From the NCBI GenBank assembly GCA_934130165.1, contig CAKOXO010000002.1:124001-188000 (forward strand): a stretch of DNA of 64,000 nucleotides, read 5' to 3'. Of this stretch, positions 8,703 to 17,935 are shown one piece after another. Numbering within the stretch: position 1 is the first letter of the stretch; each line of letters starts with the position of its first letter. The position numbers and the translations under genes are program-made. This DNA comes from an uncultured Bacilli bacterium. GTDB taxonomy: Bacteria > Bacillota_I > Bacilli_A > RF39 > UBA660. Below the pieces are notes generated by a model. It saw only the letters and a program-made list of their open reading frames with translations. It searched no databases and was not told the origin of the DNA.

Positions 8703-8731
8703 ATATTATCACAAAACAATAAATTTGACAA
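8703..8731 (-). promoter_or_regulatory. Sigma-A type promoter of the structured RNA
   Basis: On the minus strand TTGTCA (8731-8726) and TAATAT (8708-8703) are separated by exactly 17 bases. Transcription should start near 8697. Confidence 0.7.
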
Positions 8732-8762
8732 TATTTTTATTTCACTTCTTTTATTTTTTTTA

Positions 8763-9697
8763 CTAATCTAATTTTAGAACACTTAATTTCGCATTTGTTG
8801 AACCATCAAAAGTTAAATTAGTGTTGTTGTCAGCAGTAATTACAAGGGTTATTTCATCATCCTCTTTTAAACCAAAAATAACATTACCAGATACAAAACT
8901 TTTTGTATTAGCTTTTGCTTCTACTTTTATTTCACTAGAAGGTAATTTTTTTCCGCTGGCTTTTATGCTAATAGTATAATTGGTATCAACCGAAGTAGTT
9001 GCACCAAAAAAGTAATTAATTGATAAGTACCATATTTTTGTATTTCTATAGCATAAGAACTGTCATACTCTATAAATATTGCTTGACCAGTTTGGAAAAA
9101 AGTGGCACTATTGTTTCAGTATTAGCTGTAACGTTAAAACTTTGATTCGAATTCGAATATCTTTCACCATATGCTCCTAACCAATTAGGTTCTCCTTTTT
9201 GACCCTTGTTCACCTTGAGGTCCGGCTTCTCCCTTTGGACCTTGTGGACCGATATCTCCTTGTTTTCCTCTTGGAATATAAAAGGTAAGATGATGAATAT
9301 TTCTATCAAAATCATCCTGCACTTCAGCATCTTCTTCAGATTCTAGGGTCTCAGTACCGTCTATTGTAATAACCTTACTTATCCCAATCTTCCCTGGTAA
9401 TCCCTGAGGTCCAGCTGGTCCCGTCGGTCCAACATCACCTGTAATTTCTGGCTTTCCTCTAGGTATTTTAAAGTTTAATATAACATTTTCATTAGTACAA
9501 CATTAGTAACCATAGATTCAGTATCTGGCTCCCCAGTTTCTGTAATATCTATATCAATAGTTGCAGCACCCGTCTTCGCCTCTTTCTCCTCTAGGTCCAG
9601 TTGGACCAATTTCTCCTCTTGGACCTGTTGCACCTTGAAAATAACAGTATTTTATATTTCCTATATCATCATTGGAACATCTATGTTTATCGTTCAT
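8763..9697 (-). pseudogene. Collagen-like surface protein gene broken by about five frameshifts
   Basis: Starting at the ATG at 9697 (preceded by GGAGG), the reading gives MNDKHRCSNDDIGNI and the Gly-X-Y blocks GATGPRGEIGPTGPRGERG. It then leaves frame near 9570, 9501, 9203, 9098 and 9008. When each shift is corrected by one base, a single collagen-like protein of roughly 310 residues is restored. It has further GPTGPAGPQGLPGKIG and GPQGPKGEAGPQGEQG blocks and a C-terminal beta-rich domain ending AKLSVLKLD. Such proteins decorate spores or cells. The intact, shorter relative is at 38467. All surrounding genes are open, so general sequence error is unlikely, although four of the five shifts fall in short G or T runs. 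Confidence 0.8.
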
Positions 9698-9757
9698 ACA
9701 TATACCTCCAATATAGTCTATGCAATACTTTAATAGTTGTTAAGGATTTATTTAAAT

Positions 9758-9788
9758 AAAAAAAGTAGGTTTCATTCCTACTTTTTTT
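9758..9788 (-). terminator. Terminator of the NPNTG surface protein gene
   Basis: AAAAGTAGG / CCTACTTTT hairpin with T-runs on both sides, at the stop codon of the gene ending at 9787. Confidence 0.8.
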
Positions 9789-11010
9789 ATGATTGTTTTT
9801 TTAATTTATAAATACCTGTACCTACTAGTCCTAATAATGATAAAACACTTACTACTACATATGAAATAATATTATCTCCTGTGTTTGGATTTTCAATTAA
9901 ATTAGCATTAATTATAAATTTAGTAACTGCTGCTCCACCATCATTAAAAACAACTTTTAAAGTATGTTCTCCTTTTGTTAATTTATCAGCAAAACTTTTT
10001 TTGAAAGTAATAATAGTACTTCCACTTTCTGATGTATAATTTGAAGAGTCTACTAAAACATCATCAATATATACTTTTCCACCATTTTCAAACAAGCTAT
10101 AGTCAGCATCTATTCTAAATCTCATTATACCATTTTTATTAATTACGTATATCTGATTTTCTCCCTCAATGAATTTGTACTCTGAATATTTAAAAGTAAA
10201 GTTATAATTACATCTTGTATAATAATCATATCTTGTTTCAAGTAAAATTCCACCATCAGAATCATCATAATTCAATGCAGAACCTGTATATTGCATATGA
10301 AATCCTTTAAAAACTTCGCCTTTTTTAGTTCCAACATTTACTGCAGTTAATATTGCTTTATTTTCTTTTCTATTTCCTACTATCTTTATAATAGCTTCAC
10401 TTTCATTGTCTGTTACTAATAGACTGCCATTACTTCTTTTATAATATAATGTTTTATCTAAATCTGCAAATGATTTTAATCCTTCTGTTAACTCATCAGT
10501 TTTAGAAAAGTCTATTACATATTCTTGACCATTAGTTAAATCAATTACACCATTTGATGATATATCATTATAAACATTCTTAATTGTTGTGTTAAAAGCA
10601 ATATTTTTTCTTTCGAATTCAATATCCAATTTACCATTAAATTTGCTCGAATCTAATTTGAATGTAGATTTAGTTTCATTTATTGCTATAATAGGATAAT
10701 ACCATTTATTAATTTTTAATTTTATAGATGTATTAGCACCAGTAATACTTGTATCTTCATATTCTTCAATTACAAACTTGTATTCTGCTTCATTTAAGTC
10801 AATTACCATATTATTTGAAACATCAGTAACTAACTGATCACCTTTAAATAATTGTACTTTTGCTATTTCACTATATTCTACATAACCATCATGAATTGTT
10901 CCACCTTTAAAATTTAATGTAACCTCATTTTTTTCCTCAGCAAATACATTTGTAGTAAACAATACTAAACCAAATGTAAATATTATTAATAAATTTTTAA
11001 TTATTTTCAT
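9787..11010 (-). CDS. Cell-wall-anchored surface protein with NPNTG sorting signal
   Basis: 407 residues with a clear signal peptide (basic MKIIKN, hydrophobic core, cleavage likely after VFA near residue 24). The C-terminal sorting signal is NPNTG at 374-378, then a hydrophobic span (about 383-400) and the tail KLKKQS. This is the layout of sortase substrates; NPNTG departs from the classical LPXTG. The body is mostly beta-strand-like and shows no domain I recognise. It is near the divergent class B-like sortase at 14002, a plausible partner. The gene lies 26 bases downstream of the next membrane-anchored protein, so they are probably one operon. Confidence 0.82.
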   Translation of the reverse strand: MKIIKNLLIIFTFGLVLFTTNVFAEEKNEVTLNFKGGTIHDGYVEYSEIAKVQLFKGDQLVTDVSNNMVIDLNEAEYKFVIEEYEDTSITGANTSIKLKINKWYYPIIAINETKSTFKLDSSKFNGKLDIEFERKNIAFNTTIKNVYNDISSNGVIDLTNGQEYVIDFSKTDELTEGLKSFADLDKTLYYKRSNGSLLVTDNESEAIIKIVGNRKENKAILTAVNVGTKKGEVFKGFHMQYTGSALNYDDSDGGILLETRYDYYTRCNYNFTFKYSEYKFIEGENQIYVINKNGIMRFRIDADYSLFENGGKVYIDDVLVDSSNYTSESGSTIITFKKSFADKLTKGEHTLKVVFNDGGAAVTKFIINANLIENPNTGDNIISYVVVSVLSLLGLVGTGIYKLKKQS

Positions 11011-11036
11011 TTTTTCTCCTCTTTTCTAATTTTATA

Positions 11037-12134
11037 TTAATTTACTTTTTCTATATATCCTGTCGTTTTTTCTGTATACATATCATCTGATATAGATTTA
11101 TATCTTTTTCCATCATAATCATCACTAAAACCATTATATGCTTTATAGATATCTCCTGTATCTGTATCGTATACTCGCTCATAACCAAGTGTTGCATCAC
11201 TTTGCTTTTGACTCATTATATCATAACTAGTACTTCTCTTTTCCCAAGAGTCCATTATACCATCAGATATTTCATTACATATACTTCTAACATTTTGAAA
11301 ATTCTTCATTACCGCATCTTGTTGAACATTAAACCCATTTATAAATGTATCTGTAAATTCTAACGAAGAAACCATTGTATTTAGTGAATCTTGCCAATCT
11401 ATGAACTGATCTTTTGGTGCTGTTACAAAAATTGCATCATACACACTTAGATAATATATATCTATCTGATTTCCTGAAATTATATTTTCAGGTACATAAT
11501 AAGGACCAGCATCATACACATAAGCTGTAAATAAACCTTCAGCATCTTTTCCATTTTGATCCTTAAATGATGCTCTTAAAATATCTCCACCTAATAATCC
11601 TTTTCCTAAATTTTCAATAACTGTAAAATTAGTTAAGGTTGGAAAAGTAAAAGTTGCAGTATTATTTAGGGTACCCAAATCATTAAATATTTTATAAAAT
11701 CCTTCAGTATCTTTAGTAGCTATTACACTGGTTTTTGCAAACATACTATCCGGATAATATTTTTGTTGCCATCTTTTAGCATCTTCCGACTTATTATACC
11801 CTTCCGTTTTCATATTGAAGAAAAATTGATATGTTGGATTTTTTGGATCATATACTTTAATCGTATAATGAATATAGTCAACAATCGTTTCAACTTCCCA
11901 ACCTTTTGGTTTTTTCATTGTAAAAGTATCAGTTTTATAATCCTCTAACACAATTTTACTTGCATCTGATTTTACAATTTTTATTTTAGAATCTGCACTA
12001 GATGGTATAAAAGAACTTATTTTAGAATCTTTCTTATTAAAAAGAAAATAAATAACTAATAAACTTAGAACTACTATTACTGATATTAGTAACAACTTAC
12101 CTTTATTAATTTCTTTTATATTAAACCTCCTCAA
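11037..12134 (-). CDS. Membrane-anchored extracellular protein, start codon uncertain
   Basis: 365 residues in the longest reading, with one N-terminal helix (about 13-33) and a large outside domain (TMKKPKGWEVE, YQFFFNMKTEG, WQDSLNTMVSSLEF). The family is not recognised. The first possible start is TTG at 12134, but GAGGAGG lies inside its first three codons. That Shine-Dalgarno sequence points instead to ATA at 12119 (residue 6), about 6 bases downstream, where an ATG would be expected. The true start may therefore be ATA, or ATG may have been lost. It forms a unit with the NPNTG surface protein and is divergent from the regulator at 12281. Confidence 0.68.
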   Translation of the reverse strand: MRRFNIKEINKGKLLLISVIVVLSLLVIYFLFNKKDSKISSFIPSSADSKIKIVKSDASKIVLEDYKTDTFTMKKPKGWEVETIVDYIHYTIKVYDPKNPTYQFFFNMKTEGYNKSEDAKRWQQKYYPDSMFAKTSVIATKDTEGFYKIFNDLGTLNNTATFTFPTLTNFTVIENLGKGLLGGDILRASFKDQNGKDAEGLFTAYVYDAGPYYVPENIISGNQIDIYYLSVYDAIFVTAPKDQFIDWQDSLNTMVSSLEFTDTFINGFNVQQDAVMKNFQNVRSICNEISDGIMDSWEKRSTSYDIMSQKQSDATLGYERVYDTDTGDIYKAYNGFSDDYDGKRYKSISDDMYTEKTTGYIEKVN

Positions 12135-12193
12135 ACCTACTCACTCCTCTTCATACTAATATAGTATACTAAGTTATATTACCAATCAACAAT

Positions 12194-12226
12194 CTTGCCA
12201 GTAAAAACATTGATTCTAGTGGCAAG
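12194..12226. promoter_or_regulatory. Inverted-repeat operator candidate between divergent units
   Basis: CTTGCCA at 12194-12200 and TGGCAAG at 12220-12226 form a perfect 7-base inverted repeat with 19 bases between arms, in the 146-base gap between the surface-protein operon and the regulator gene. Promoter-like -10 hexamers lie on both sides (TATAAT at 12255-12260 on plus, TATACT near 12163 on minus). A binding site for the adjacent XRE-type regulator is a reasonable inference. Confidence 0.5.
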
Positions 12227-12280
12227 TCTTTAGGTTATTTTAAATTATTTATAGTATAATATTTTTAGAGGTGAAAAGAT

Positions 12281-14005
12281 ATGAACTTTAAGAATAAACT
12301 AAATGAATATTTAAAAATGATTAACTGCTCATCAAAAGAATTGTCCATAAAATCAAAAGTATCAGAATCTGTTATAAGTAGATATAGAAATGGAGAAAGA
12401 ACCCCAAAAGAAAACAGTGAACAATTAAAAAAGATTTGTAGAGGTATTGAAATAATAATAGATGAAAAAAACTTAACTAATTATAAAGATATTGATTTTT
12501 ATAAAGAATTATCTAATACATTAATAAAGAAAGATTCTTTTGACTACGAAAGTTTTAGTAACAATTTAAATAAACTAATAATTACTTTAAAAATTAATAT
12601 AAACGAAATGGCAAAATATATTATTTTTGATGCTTCACATATTTCAAGGATAAGATATGGAAAAACAAAACCTGCTGATCCAATTTCATTTTGTAGTAAA
12701 ATCTCTAGTTTTATTGCATCTAAATATAATGACTATGATAGTTTAAAAAAGATTTCATTTTTAGTTGGTAAAAAAGTTAGTGAAAATAAATTATATGAAG
12801 ATATATTTGATTATCTATCTAAAAATAAATGTGATAATTCAAGCAGCAACAATTACATTAAAAACTTTTTAAATAGTTTAAACAAATTCAATTTAAATGA
12901 CTATATTAAAGCAATTAAGTTTGATGAACTTAAAATTCCTAATATTCCTTTTTATAAAATGAAAAGTAAAAAATATTATGGACTAGAAGAAATGAAAAAA
13001 GGAGAACTTGACTTTTTTAAAGCAGTTGTCTTATCTAAATCTCAGGAAGATATTTTTATGTGTTCTGATATGCAAATGGATGATATGGCAAGTGATGTAG
13101 AATTTGGGAAGAAATGGATGTTTGCTATTGCAATGTGTCTAAAAAAAGGGCTTCATTTAAATATAATTCACAACTTAGATAGACCATTCAATGAAATGAT
13201 GCTAGGGCTAGAAAGTTGGATACCAATTTATATGACTGGACAAGTTTCACCTTTTTACTTAAATAATTCAAAAAATAATACCTATGAACATTTAAACTAT
13301 ACCTCTGGAAATTATGCCTTATGTGGAGAATGTATCAAAGGATACCACAAATACGGTAAATACTATTTAGCAAATAGTACAAAAGAGGTTACATATTATA
13401 AAAATAAAGCTAACTTTCTTTTAAAAAAAGCTAATTCGTTAATGGATATATATAGTGAAAAAGAAAAAGATATTTTTGAATCATTCATATCAAATGACGC
13501 TAAAATAAATTGTAAAAGAAAAAGGATATTAAACTCCCTTCCCCTATTTACTATTGATGATGATTTACTAGATAAAATTTTAAAAAGGAATAAAATACCA
13601 AAAAGTGATATAAAAAAAATAAAAGAATATAAACTTAGAGAAAAAAATAATATTACTAATATTTTAAAAGATAATAAAATTGTTGATATTGTAAATGATT
13701 GTAGCGAAAAAACAGATCAAAATGAACTATATTTATCACTAGAAAATATCTTTTATAAAAAAGAAATAAAATATACTCATGAAGAATATATGAATCATTT
13801 ATCTTCTACCCTAAAATTTAAAAATAAAAATTATAAAGTCATTAAAAATAGCAAAAGCACTTTTAAAAATATATCAATTACAATACTTGAAAATAATTAT
13901 GTAATAATATCAAAAAATTCTAGTCCAACCATCCACTTTGTTATAAGACATCCTAAACTAGTAAATGCAATTAATAATTTTAATCCTTTGGTGGTAGAAA
14001 AATGA
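12281..14005 (+). CDS. Large XRE-type regulator with two helix-turn-helix domains
   Basis: 574 residues. Two helix-turn-helix segments are visible: residues 16-45 (SSKELSIKSKVSESVISRYRN) and about 100-128 (INEMAKYIIFDASHISRIRYG). The central part (MQMDDMASDVEFGKKW, IIHNLDRPFNEMMLGLESW) is a conserved domain seen in large Bacillota regulators, possibly ligand-sensing. The C-terminal 150 residues are charged and Asn/Lys-rich. Its stop overlaps the start of the sortase gene (ATGA), so the two are translationally coupled. It is divergent from the surface-protein operon and probably controls it through the repeat at 12194-12226. Confidence 0.8.
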   Translation: MNFKNKLNEYLKMINCSSKELSIKSKVSESVISRYRNGERTPKENSEQLKKICRGIEIIIDEKNLTNYKDIDFYKELSNTLIKKDSFDYESFSNNLNKLIITLKININEMAKYIIFDASHISRIRYGKTKPADPISFCSKISSFIASKYNDYDSLKKISFLVGKKVSENKLYEDIFDYLSKNKCDNSSSNNYIKNFLNSLNKFNLNDYIKAIKFDELKIPNIPFYKMKSKKYYGLEEMKKGELDFFKAVVLSKSQEDIFMCSDMQMDDMASDVEFGKKWMFAIAMCLKKGLHLNIIHNLDRPFNEMMLGLESWIPIYMTGQVSPFYLNNSKNNTYEHLNYTSGNYALCGECIKGYHKYGKYYLANSTKEVTYYKNKANFLLKKANSLMDIYSEKEKDIFESFISNDAKINCKRKRILNSLPLFTIDDDLLDKILKRNKIPKSDIKKIKEYKLREKNNITNILKDNKIVDIVNDCSEKTDQNELYLSLENIFYKKEIKYTHEEYMNHLSSTLKFKNKNYKVIKNSKSTFKNISITILENNYVIISKNSSPTIHFVIRHPKLVNAINNFNPLVVEK

Positions 14006-14826
14006 AAAAAAACTATAAATCAAAAAAAATAATTATATCTAGTATTATAGTAATATTAAGTTTATTATTACTATATTCAACTGTAAAAATAATAAAATGG
14101 ATGGTTGATTCTAATAAAGCTAATAATCAAATAAAAGACCTTCAAAAAAATACCCCAATAACTAATAGAAAAGATTCCAAAAACACGGAAATATTTAACC
14201 AAAATGAAAATATTCCTAAAACAGATCCTTATTGGGATTATATTAAGATGGATATGATGAATGTTGATTTTAGTAAATTAAAAAAGACCAATAAAGACGT
14301 TATAGGATGGATTAAATTAAATGGAACAAATATCAATTATCCATTTGTTCAAACGAACAACAATAAATACTATCTGACTCATAGTTTTGATAAAACATAT
14401 AATTCCGCTGGATGGGTATTTCTAGATTATAGAAATAATGGTATAAATAATAAAAATACTATTATTTATGCTCATGGTAGAACTGATGAAACAATGTTTG
14501 GATCTTTAAAAAAGGTATTAACAAAAAAATGGTTCAATAATAAAGAGAACTACATTATTAAAATATCTACTGAAACAGAAAATACCTTATGGCAAATATT
14601 TAGTGTTTACCGTATACCAACAACTAATGATTATTTACAAACTGAATTTAATAGTGATGATGAGTATCAAAGATTTATAGACATGTTATTAAAAAGAAGT
14701 TCTTATAACTTTAATTCTTATGTTAACGAAAATGATAACATTGTTACATTGTCTACTTGCTATAATAACTCTGATAAATTGGTAGTGCATGCAAAACTAA
14801 TAAAGAAGGAAAAAAGAAAAATGTAA
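14002..14826 (+). CDS. Class B-like sortase
   Basis: 274 residues with an N-terminal membrane helix (about 10-31) and a sortase domain from about 90. Catalytic His158 is in YAHGR and Cys253 in TLSTC. The fold markers GWIKLNGTNINYPFVQ and HSFDKTYNSAGWVFLDYRN match class B. The residue aligned with the catalytic Arg (normally about 6-10 residues after the Cys) appears to be Lys259 in SDKLVVHAKL, which is unusual. It should attach surface proteins, most likely the NPNTG protein at 9787, to peptidoglycan. It overlaps the regulator gene by 4 bases. Confidence 0.87.
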   Translation: MKKNYKSKKIIISSIIVILSLLLLYSTVKIIKWMVDSNKANNQIKDLQKNTPITNRKDSKNTEIFNQNENIPKTDPYWDYIKMDMMNVDFSKLKKTNKDVIGWIKLNGTNINYPFVQTNNNKYYLTHSFDKTYNSAGWVFLDYRNNGINNKNTIIYAHGRTDETMFGSLKKVLTKKWFNNKENYIIKISTETENTLWQIFSVYRIPTTNDYLQTEFNSDDEYQRFIDMLLKRSSYNFNSYVNENDNIVTLSTCYNNSDKLVVHAKLIKKEKRKM

Positions 14827-14852
14827 TAGCATTTATTGTTATTACATTTTTA
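14818..14852. terminator. Bidirectional terminator between sortase and MFS genes
   Basis: ATGTAATA and TTATTACAT pair around a 10-base loop, with A/T runs on both sides, between two converging genes. Confidence 0.75.
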
Positions 14853-16055
14853 ATTTTGTAATTCTAGATTAACTGCATTACACTTATTCATGTCATATTG
14901 TAATTTAATTATACTTGCTGCTTGTAGTATTACAAATAAAACAAATATTGCCATTATAAATCTAGCATTTAGAAATGCCATAAGTATAAATAAAGTATTA
15001 CTTATAACTCTACCTATAAATAAAGCAGTCTCAAGTGTTAGAAAATACTCTACTTTATATTCTTTTTTTATTGTTTTAATATTAGAAAAATTAAATATAT
15101 TTCTCTCTTTAATTAAATCGGATAATAATCTCGAAATAGTTTGAAACAAATTATATAAAACAACAGTTATAAAATTACAATCAAAAAGCATTATACATAG
15201 TAACACTATTGTAATTGGTAGGGTTATACCCAACAATTTTATATAATATTTAGGTTTAATTACATTTGCAAATAAAAATCCTATAATTATGGAAATAGCA
15301 CTAAATATTGAAGTAAATATACCTAAACTTACACTTTCTGAAAATACCTTAATTATATATATTGTTATAACATATGATAAAGCCCCTTCAGAATAAGTTA
15401 GCCCTGAACAAATATTGGTTATAATAATACTTTTTAATTCTGGATGTTTCTTCATATCATTTTTAAATTCTTTTAAATTAGTTTTATCACCTTTTGGAAT
15501 GTTATTATCTTTTAACATTACTGATAATATTATCTCTAAAACAACAATCACTAGTACAAATATAATAGTATTTATAAATCCAGAGTTTTGAATCAAACCT
15601 CCAAAAAATAACGGAAAGATAATAGATACTATATTCTTATATCCGTTATAGCTACCTAAGTATTTTTCTCTGTCTTTATTTTCTATACCATCAGACTCTA
15701 TTGTATTATATACAGAATAATAAAATCCTTCTTCCAAGCCATATAATAACCCTATTAAATAAATATAATCTACAACATTTTCTTTTAATAATATAATGGC
15801 TAAAAAGTAAATAAAATATAGGATAATACCTATCCTCATTAACCAAACTCTATTTTTTGATTTACAGTAATTTCTTAACAAGAATACTACCAAATACACA
15901 GTAACCATTGCAACTAATTTATATATACCTAATGGTAATATATTATTGTTGGATACATTAATAAAATATAGAACTAAAAACACATCTACAAAACTGGTTA
16001 ATATACTCTTTAATAATCTTAAAGAAAATAAAATTTTATAATTTCTACTAAACAT
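14850..16055 (-). CDS. MFS-type membrane transporter
   Basis: 401 residues with about 11-12 hydrophobic spans separated by short charged loops, and a cytoplasmic central loop near residues 185-205 (KDNNIPKGDKTNLKEFKNDMKK) between two halves. This is the major facilitator layout; the conserved loop 2-3 motif is weak (RNYCKSKNRVW). Substrate unknown. The start overlaps the end of the upstream HAD phosphatase gene by 8 bases, so they form one operon. Confidence 0.8.
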   Translation of the reverse strand: MFSRNYKILFSLRLLKSILTSFVDVFLVLYFINVSNNNILPLGIYKLVAMVTVYLVVFLLRNYCKSKNRVWLMRIGIILYFIYFLAIILLKENVVDYIYLIGLLYGLEEGFYYSVYNTIESDGIENKDREKYLGSYNGYKNIVSIIFPLFFGGLIQNSGFINTIIFVLVIVVLEIILSVMLKDNNIPKGDKTNLKEFKNDMKKHPELKSIIITNICSGLTYSEGALSYVITIYIIKVFSESVSLGIFTSIFSAISIIIGFLFANVIKPKYYIKLLGITLPITIVLLCIMLFDCNFITVVLYNLFQTISRLLSDLIKERNIFNFSNIKTIKKEYKVEYFLTLETALFIGRVISNTLFILMAFLNARFIMAIFVLFVILQAASIIKLQYDMNKCNAVNLELQN

Positions 16056-16845
16056 TTAAATACTCCTTTAAAAATTCTACTACACCATCGTGGTCATGAT
16101 CATAATTAGTAACAAAAGTGGCACTTTCCTTAACCTTTGGTAAGGCATTATTAAGTGCAACTCCAACACCACAATTTTTTAACATATTAATATCATTAAG
16201 TCCATCACCAAATGCAATAATTTGTTCATTAGCTATATTTAAATACTTAGCTAAATCATTTATTGCTCTATATTTCGTACGACCCTTCTTAATTACCTCA
16301 ATCCACTTTCTATCTGCAAAAGAGTCTTGCATAATATTAATATCCAATTCAGGAATACTTAACTTTAACTCATCATATAGATCCATTACCTGATCATTTG
16401 TTTTCATACTCAATGAAATATGAGATATATCTTTACAATTTTCAAAAATATAATCCCAATTCTTAGTTGTATTTATAAAATAGTAGTCCTCGCTTATATC
16501 AGAATATTTGTATATTGTATCTTTATCACAAATATCAATAAATACACAGTTATCATTATAAAACTTCTTAAATTTATTAGCCATTTCCGCATCTATTGGA
16601 TTATTAAAAATAATATGGTCATCACAAGTATCATAACATGATGCACCAGTATCAGTTATTACGTAGTTAACAAAATCAAATCCCTCAGTTACATAATTTA
16701 TCGATTCATATATTCTACCTGTTGCAATTACAATAATATATCCCATTTCTTTTAGTTTCTTTAAGTAATTTCTACTTTTTAAAGAAACTTTACGTTCACG
16801 ATTTAATAAAGTTCCATCCAAATCTAATACTATCATTTTTATCAA
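16048..16845 (-). CDS. HAD-superfamily Cof-type phosphatase
   Basis: 265 residues. Motif I is DLDGTLLN at 8-15, motif II is in IVIATGR near 40, and motif IV is IAFGDGLNDINML near 215. The cap domain and length are those of Cof-type (IIB) HAD phosphatases, which dephosphorylate sugar phosphates or flavin-related compounds. The exact substrate cannot be read from sequence. A second ATG three codons in is also possible. Overlaps the MFS transporter gene by 8 bases. Confidence 0.9.
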   Translation of the reverse strand: MIKMIVLDLDGTLLNRERKVSLKSRNYLKKLKEMGYIIVIATGRIYESINYVTEGFDFVNYVITDTGASCYDTCDDHIIFNNPIDAEMANKFKKFYNDNCVFIDICDKDTIYKYSDISEDYYFINTTKNWDYIFENCKDISHISLSMKTNDQVMDLYDELKLSIPELDINIMQDSFADRKWIEVIKKGRTKYRAINDLAKYLNIANEQIIAFGDGLNDINMLKNCGVGVALNNALPKVKESATFVTNYDHDHDGVVEFLKEYLNV

Positions 16846-16887
16846 GTTAATACACCTACTTCATTCTTACTTTATCATAATTTTTTA

Positions 16888-17643
16888 TTATTTTATCTTC
16901 TTAAAACCATTTCTACTCCACAACCATAATGGTGTATGAATATCAATTGGACTGTATTTTGTACCTTTAAACAATTCATTCCATCTATCAATTACTATTG
17001 ATTGAACATTGCCTCTAGTTAATTCTTCATCCGTTATTAAACCTAGCCTATGTGTAGCTTTAATCACATGTGTATCAGGTGCTACAGTTAAGTTTTCAAT
17101 ATTTTTATATTTCATATCAGTATATTGATAAATAACATATAACCAATAATTACATATTTTAGTTCCAGATAAATATGGAAACTTTTTCTTTTTTTCTTTT
17201 TGAATAAAATTTCTTATTTTATCAACATCATTATCTAGAGATTCAAACAATTTTTTAATATCACCATCGTATAATTCTACAAAAGTGTTACAAAGTGATA
17301 ACCATATTTCTGTTTGCTTTTGTTTTTGCAGTGCTACTTTATATTTTGTAAGTGCATACTGAACTTCTTCAAAACTTTTTTCCAGACATAATTTAGGATT
17401 GAATACGAATCTAGTTGTTTCATCATTATAAGTTTTTAATGCATTCTCCCAAAGAGTATAGGAATTTCTTTGATAATTTAGTGCCATAGGCAATGTAAAG
17501 TAAAGATAATTTTCATTAGAAGATTTCTCAAATTGAGGATTAGCATCTTCTGGCATTATTTCTCCTCCAAGTTCTCCACTTTCATACATTGAAATTAATT
17601 TATCAACTATCTTTAAAATAGAATCATTATCAATAAAGTTCAT
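16888..17643 (-). CDS. Conserved protein, possibly HhH-GPD glycosylase-like
   Basis: 251 residues, soluble and mostly helical. I do not firmly recognise it. The C-terminal half has FPYLSGTKICNYWLYV (about 161-176), then VAPDTHVIKATHRLGL. This order resembles the helix-hairpin-helix and following Asp segment of HhH-GPD DNA glycosylases, and the end PIDIHTPLWLWSRNGF is aromatic-rich. There is no Cys cluster for an iron-sulfur centre. If the resemblance holds it would act in base-excision repair. It is the last gene before the integrated element. Confidence 0.55.
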   Translation of the reverse strand: MNFIDNDSILKIVDKLISMYESGELGGEIMPEDANPQFEKSSNENYLYFTLPMALNYQRNSYTLWENALKTYNDETTRFVFNPKLCLEKSFEEVQYALTKYKVALQKQKQTEIWLSLCNTFVELYDGDIKKLFESLDNDVDKIRNFIQKEKKKKFPYLSGTKICNYWLYVIYQYTDMKYKNIENLTVAPDTHVIKATHRLGLITDEELTRGNVQSIVIDRWNELFKGTKYSPIDIHTPLWLWSRNGFKKIK

Positions 17644-17802
17644 ATTATCACCTTTGCTTCTCCATTTTTATTTTAACATATTTTTATTTACATACCTAGT
17701 TTTTATTTGAAATACATTAACGATTATAAATTATAATTATATGATTAAAATGCAATTTTTTGTGAGCTTTCTTTTAATAAAAATCATTGGAAAATAAAAA
17801 AA

Positions 17803-17832
17803 TGGAGCCACAAGGGCTCCTTCAGGGGGAAA
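17803..17832 (-). terminator. Terminator of the left C-rich RNA unit
   Basis: On the minus strand CCCCCTGAAG is followed at once by GGAGCC-CTTGT-GGCTCC and ATTTTTTTATTTT. The same CCCCCTGAAG word precedes a different hairpin at 29653-29690. Confidence 0.7.
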
Positions 17833-17925
17833 AATTATGGGGTGATTTTTTGTCATATTTTTCATTATTATTGATTTATCACTTGCTATATTTCTCGTAA
17901 ATAGCCATATTTTACCTATCTTGCT
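17803..17925 (-). ncRNA. Possible small RNA ending in CCCCCTGAAG plus terminator (left)
   Basis: In the 350-base gap between 17643 and 17995 the minus strand shows short pairings (GCTAT/ATAGC near 17905, GTGAT/ATCAC near 17880-17845), then CCCCCTGAAG and a strong terminator. The arrangement parallels the better-supported unit at 29645-29753, but no good promoter is seen here. It may be a small RNA or only the 3' part of a read-through transcript from the element. Confidence 0.35.
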
Positions 17926-17935
17926 CTATGTAGTT

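Noticed and set aside
9070..9330. Separate short gene inside the collagen-like locus
   Set aside because: It is one frame segment of the broken collagen-like gene; its start lies outside any ribosome binding context.
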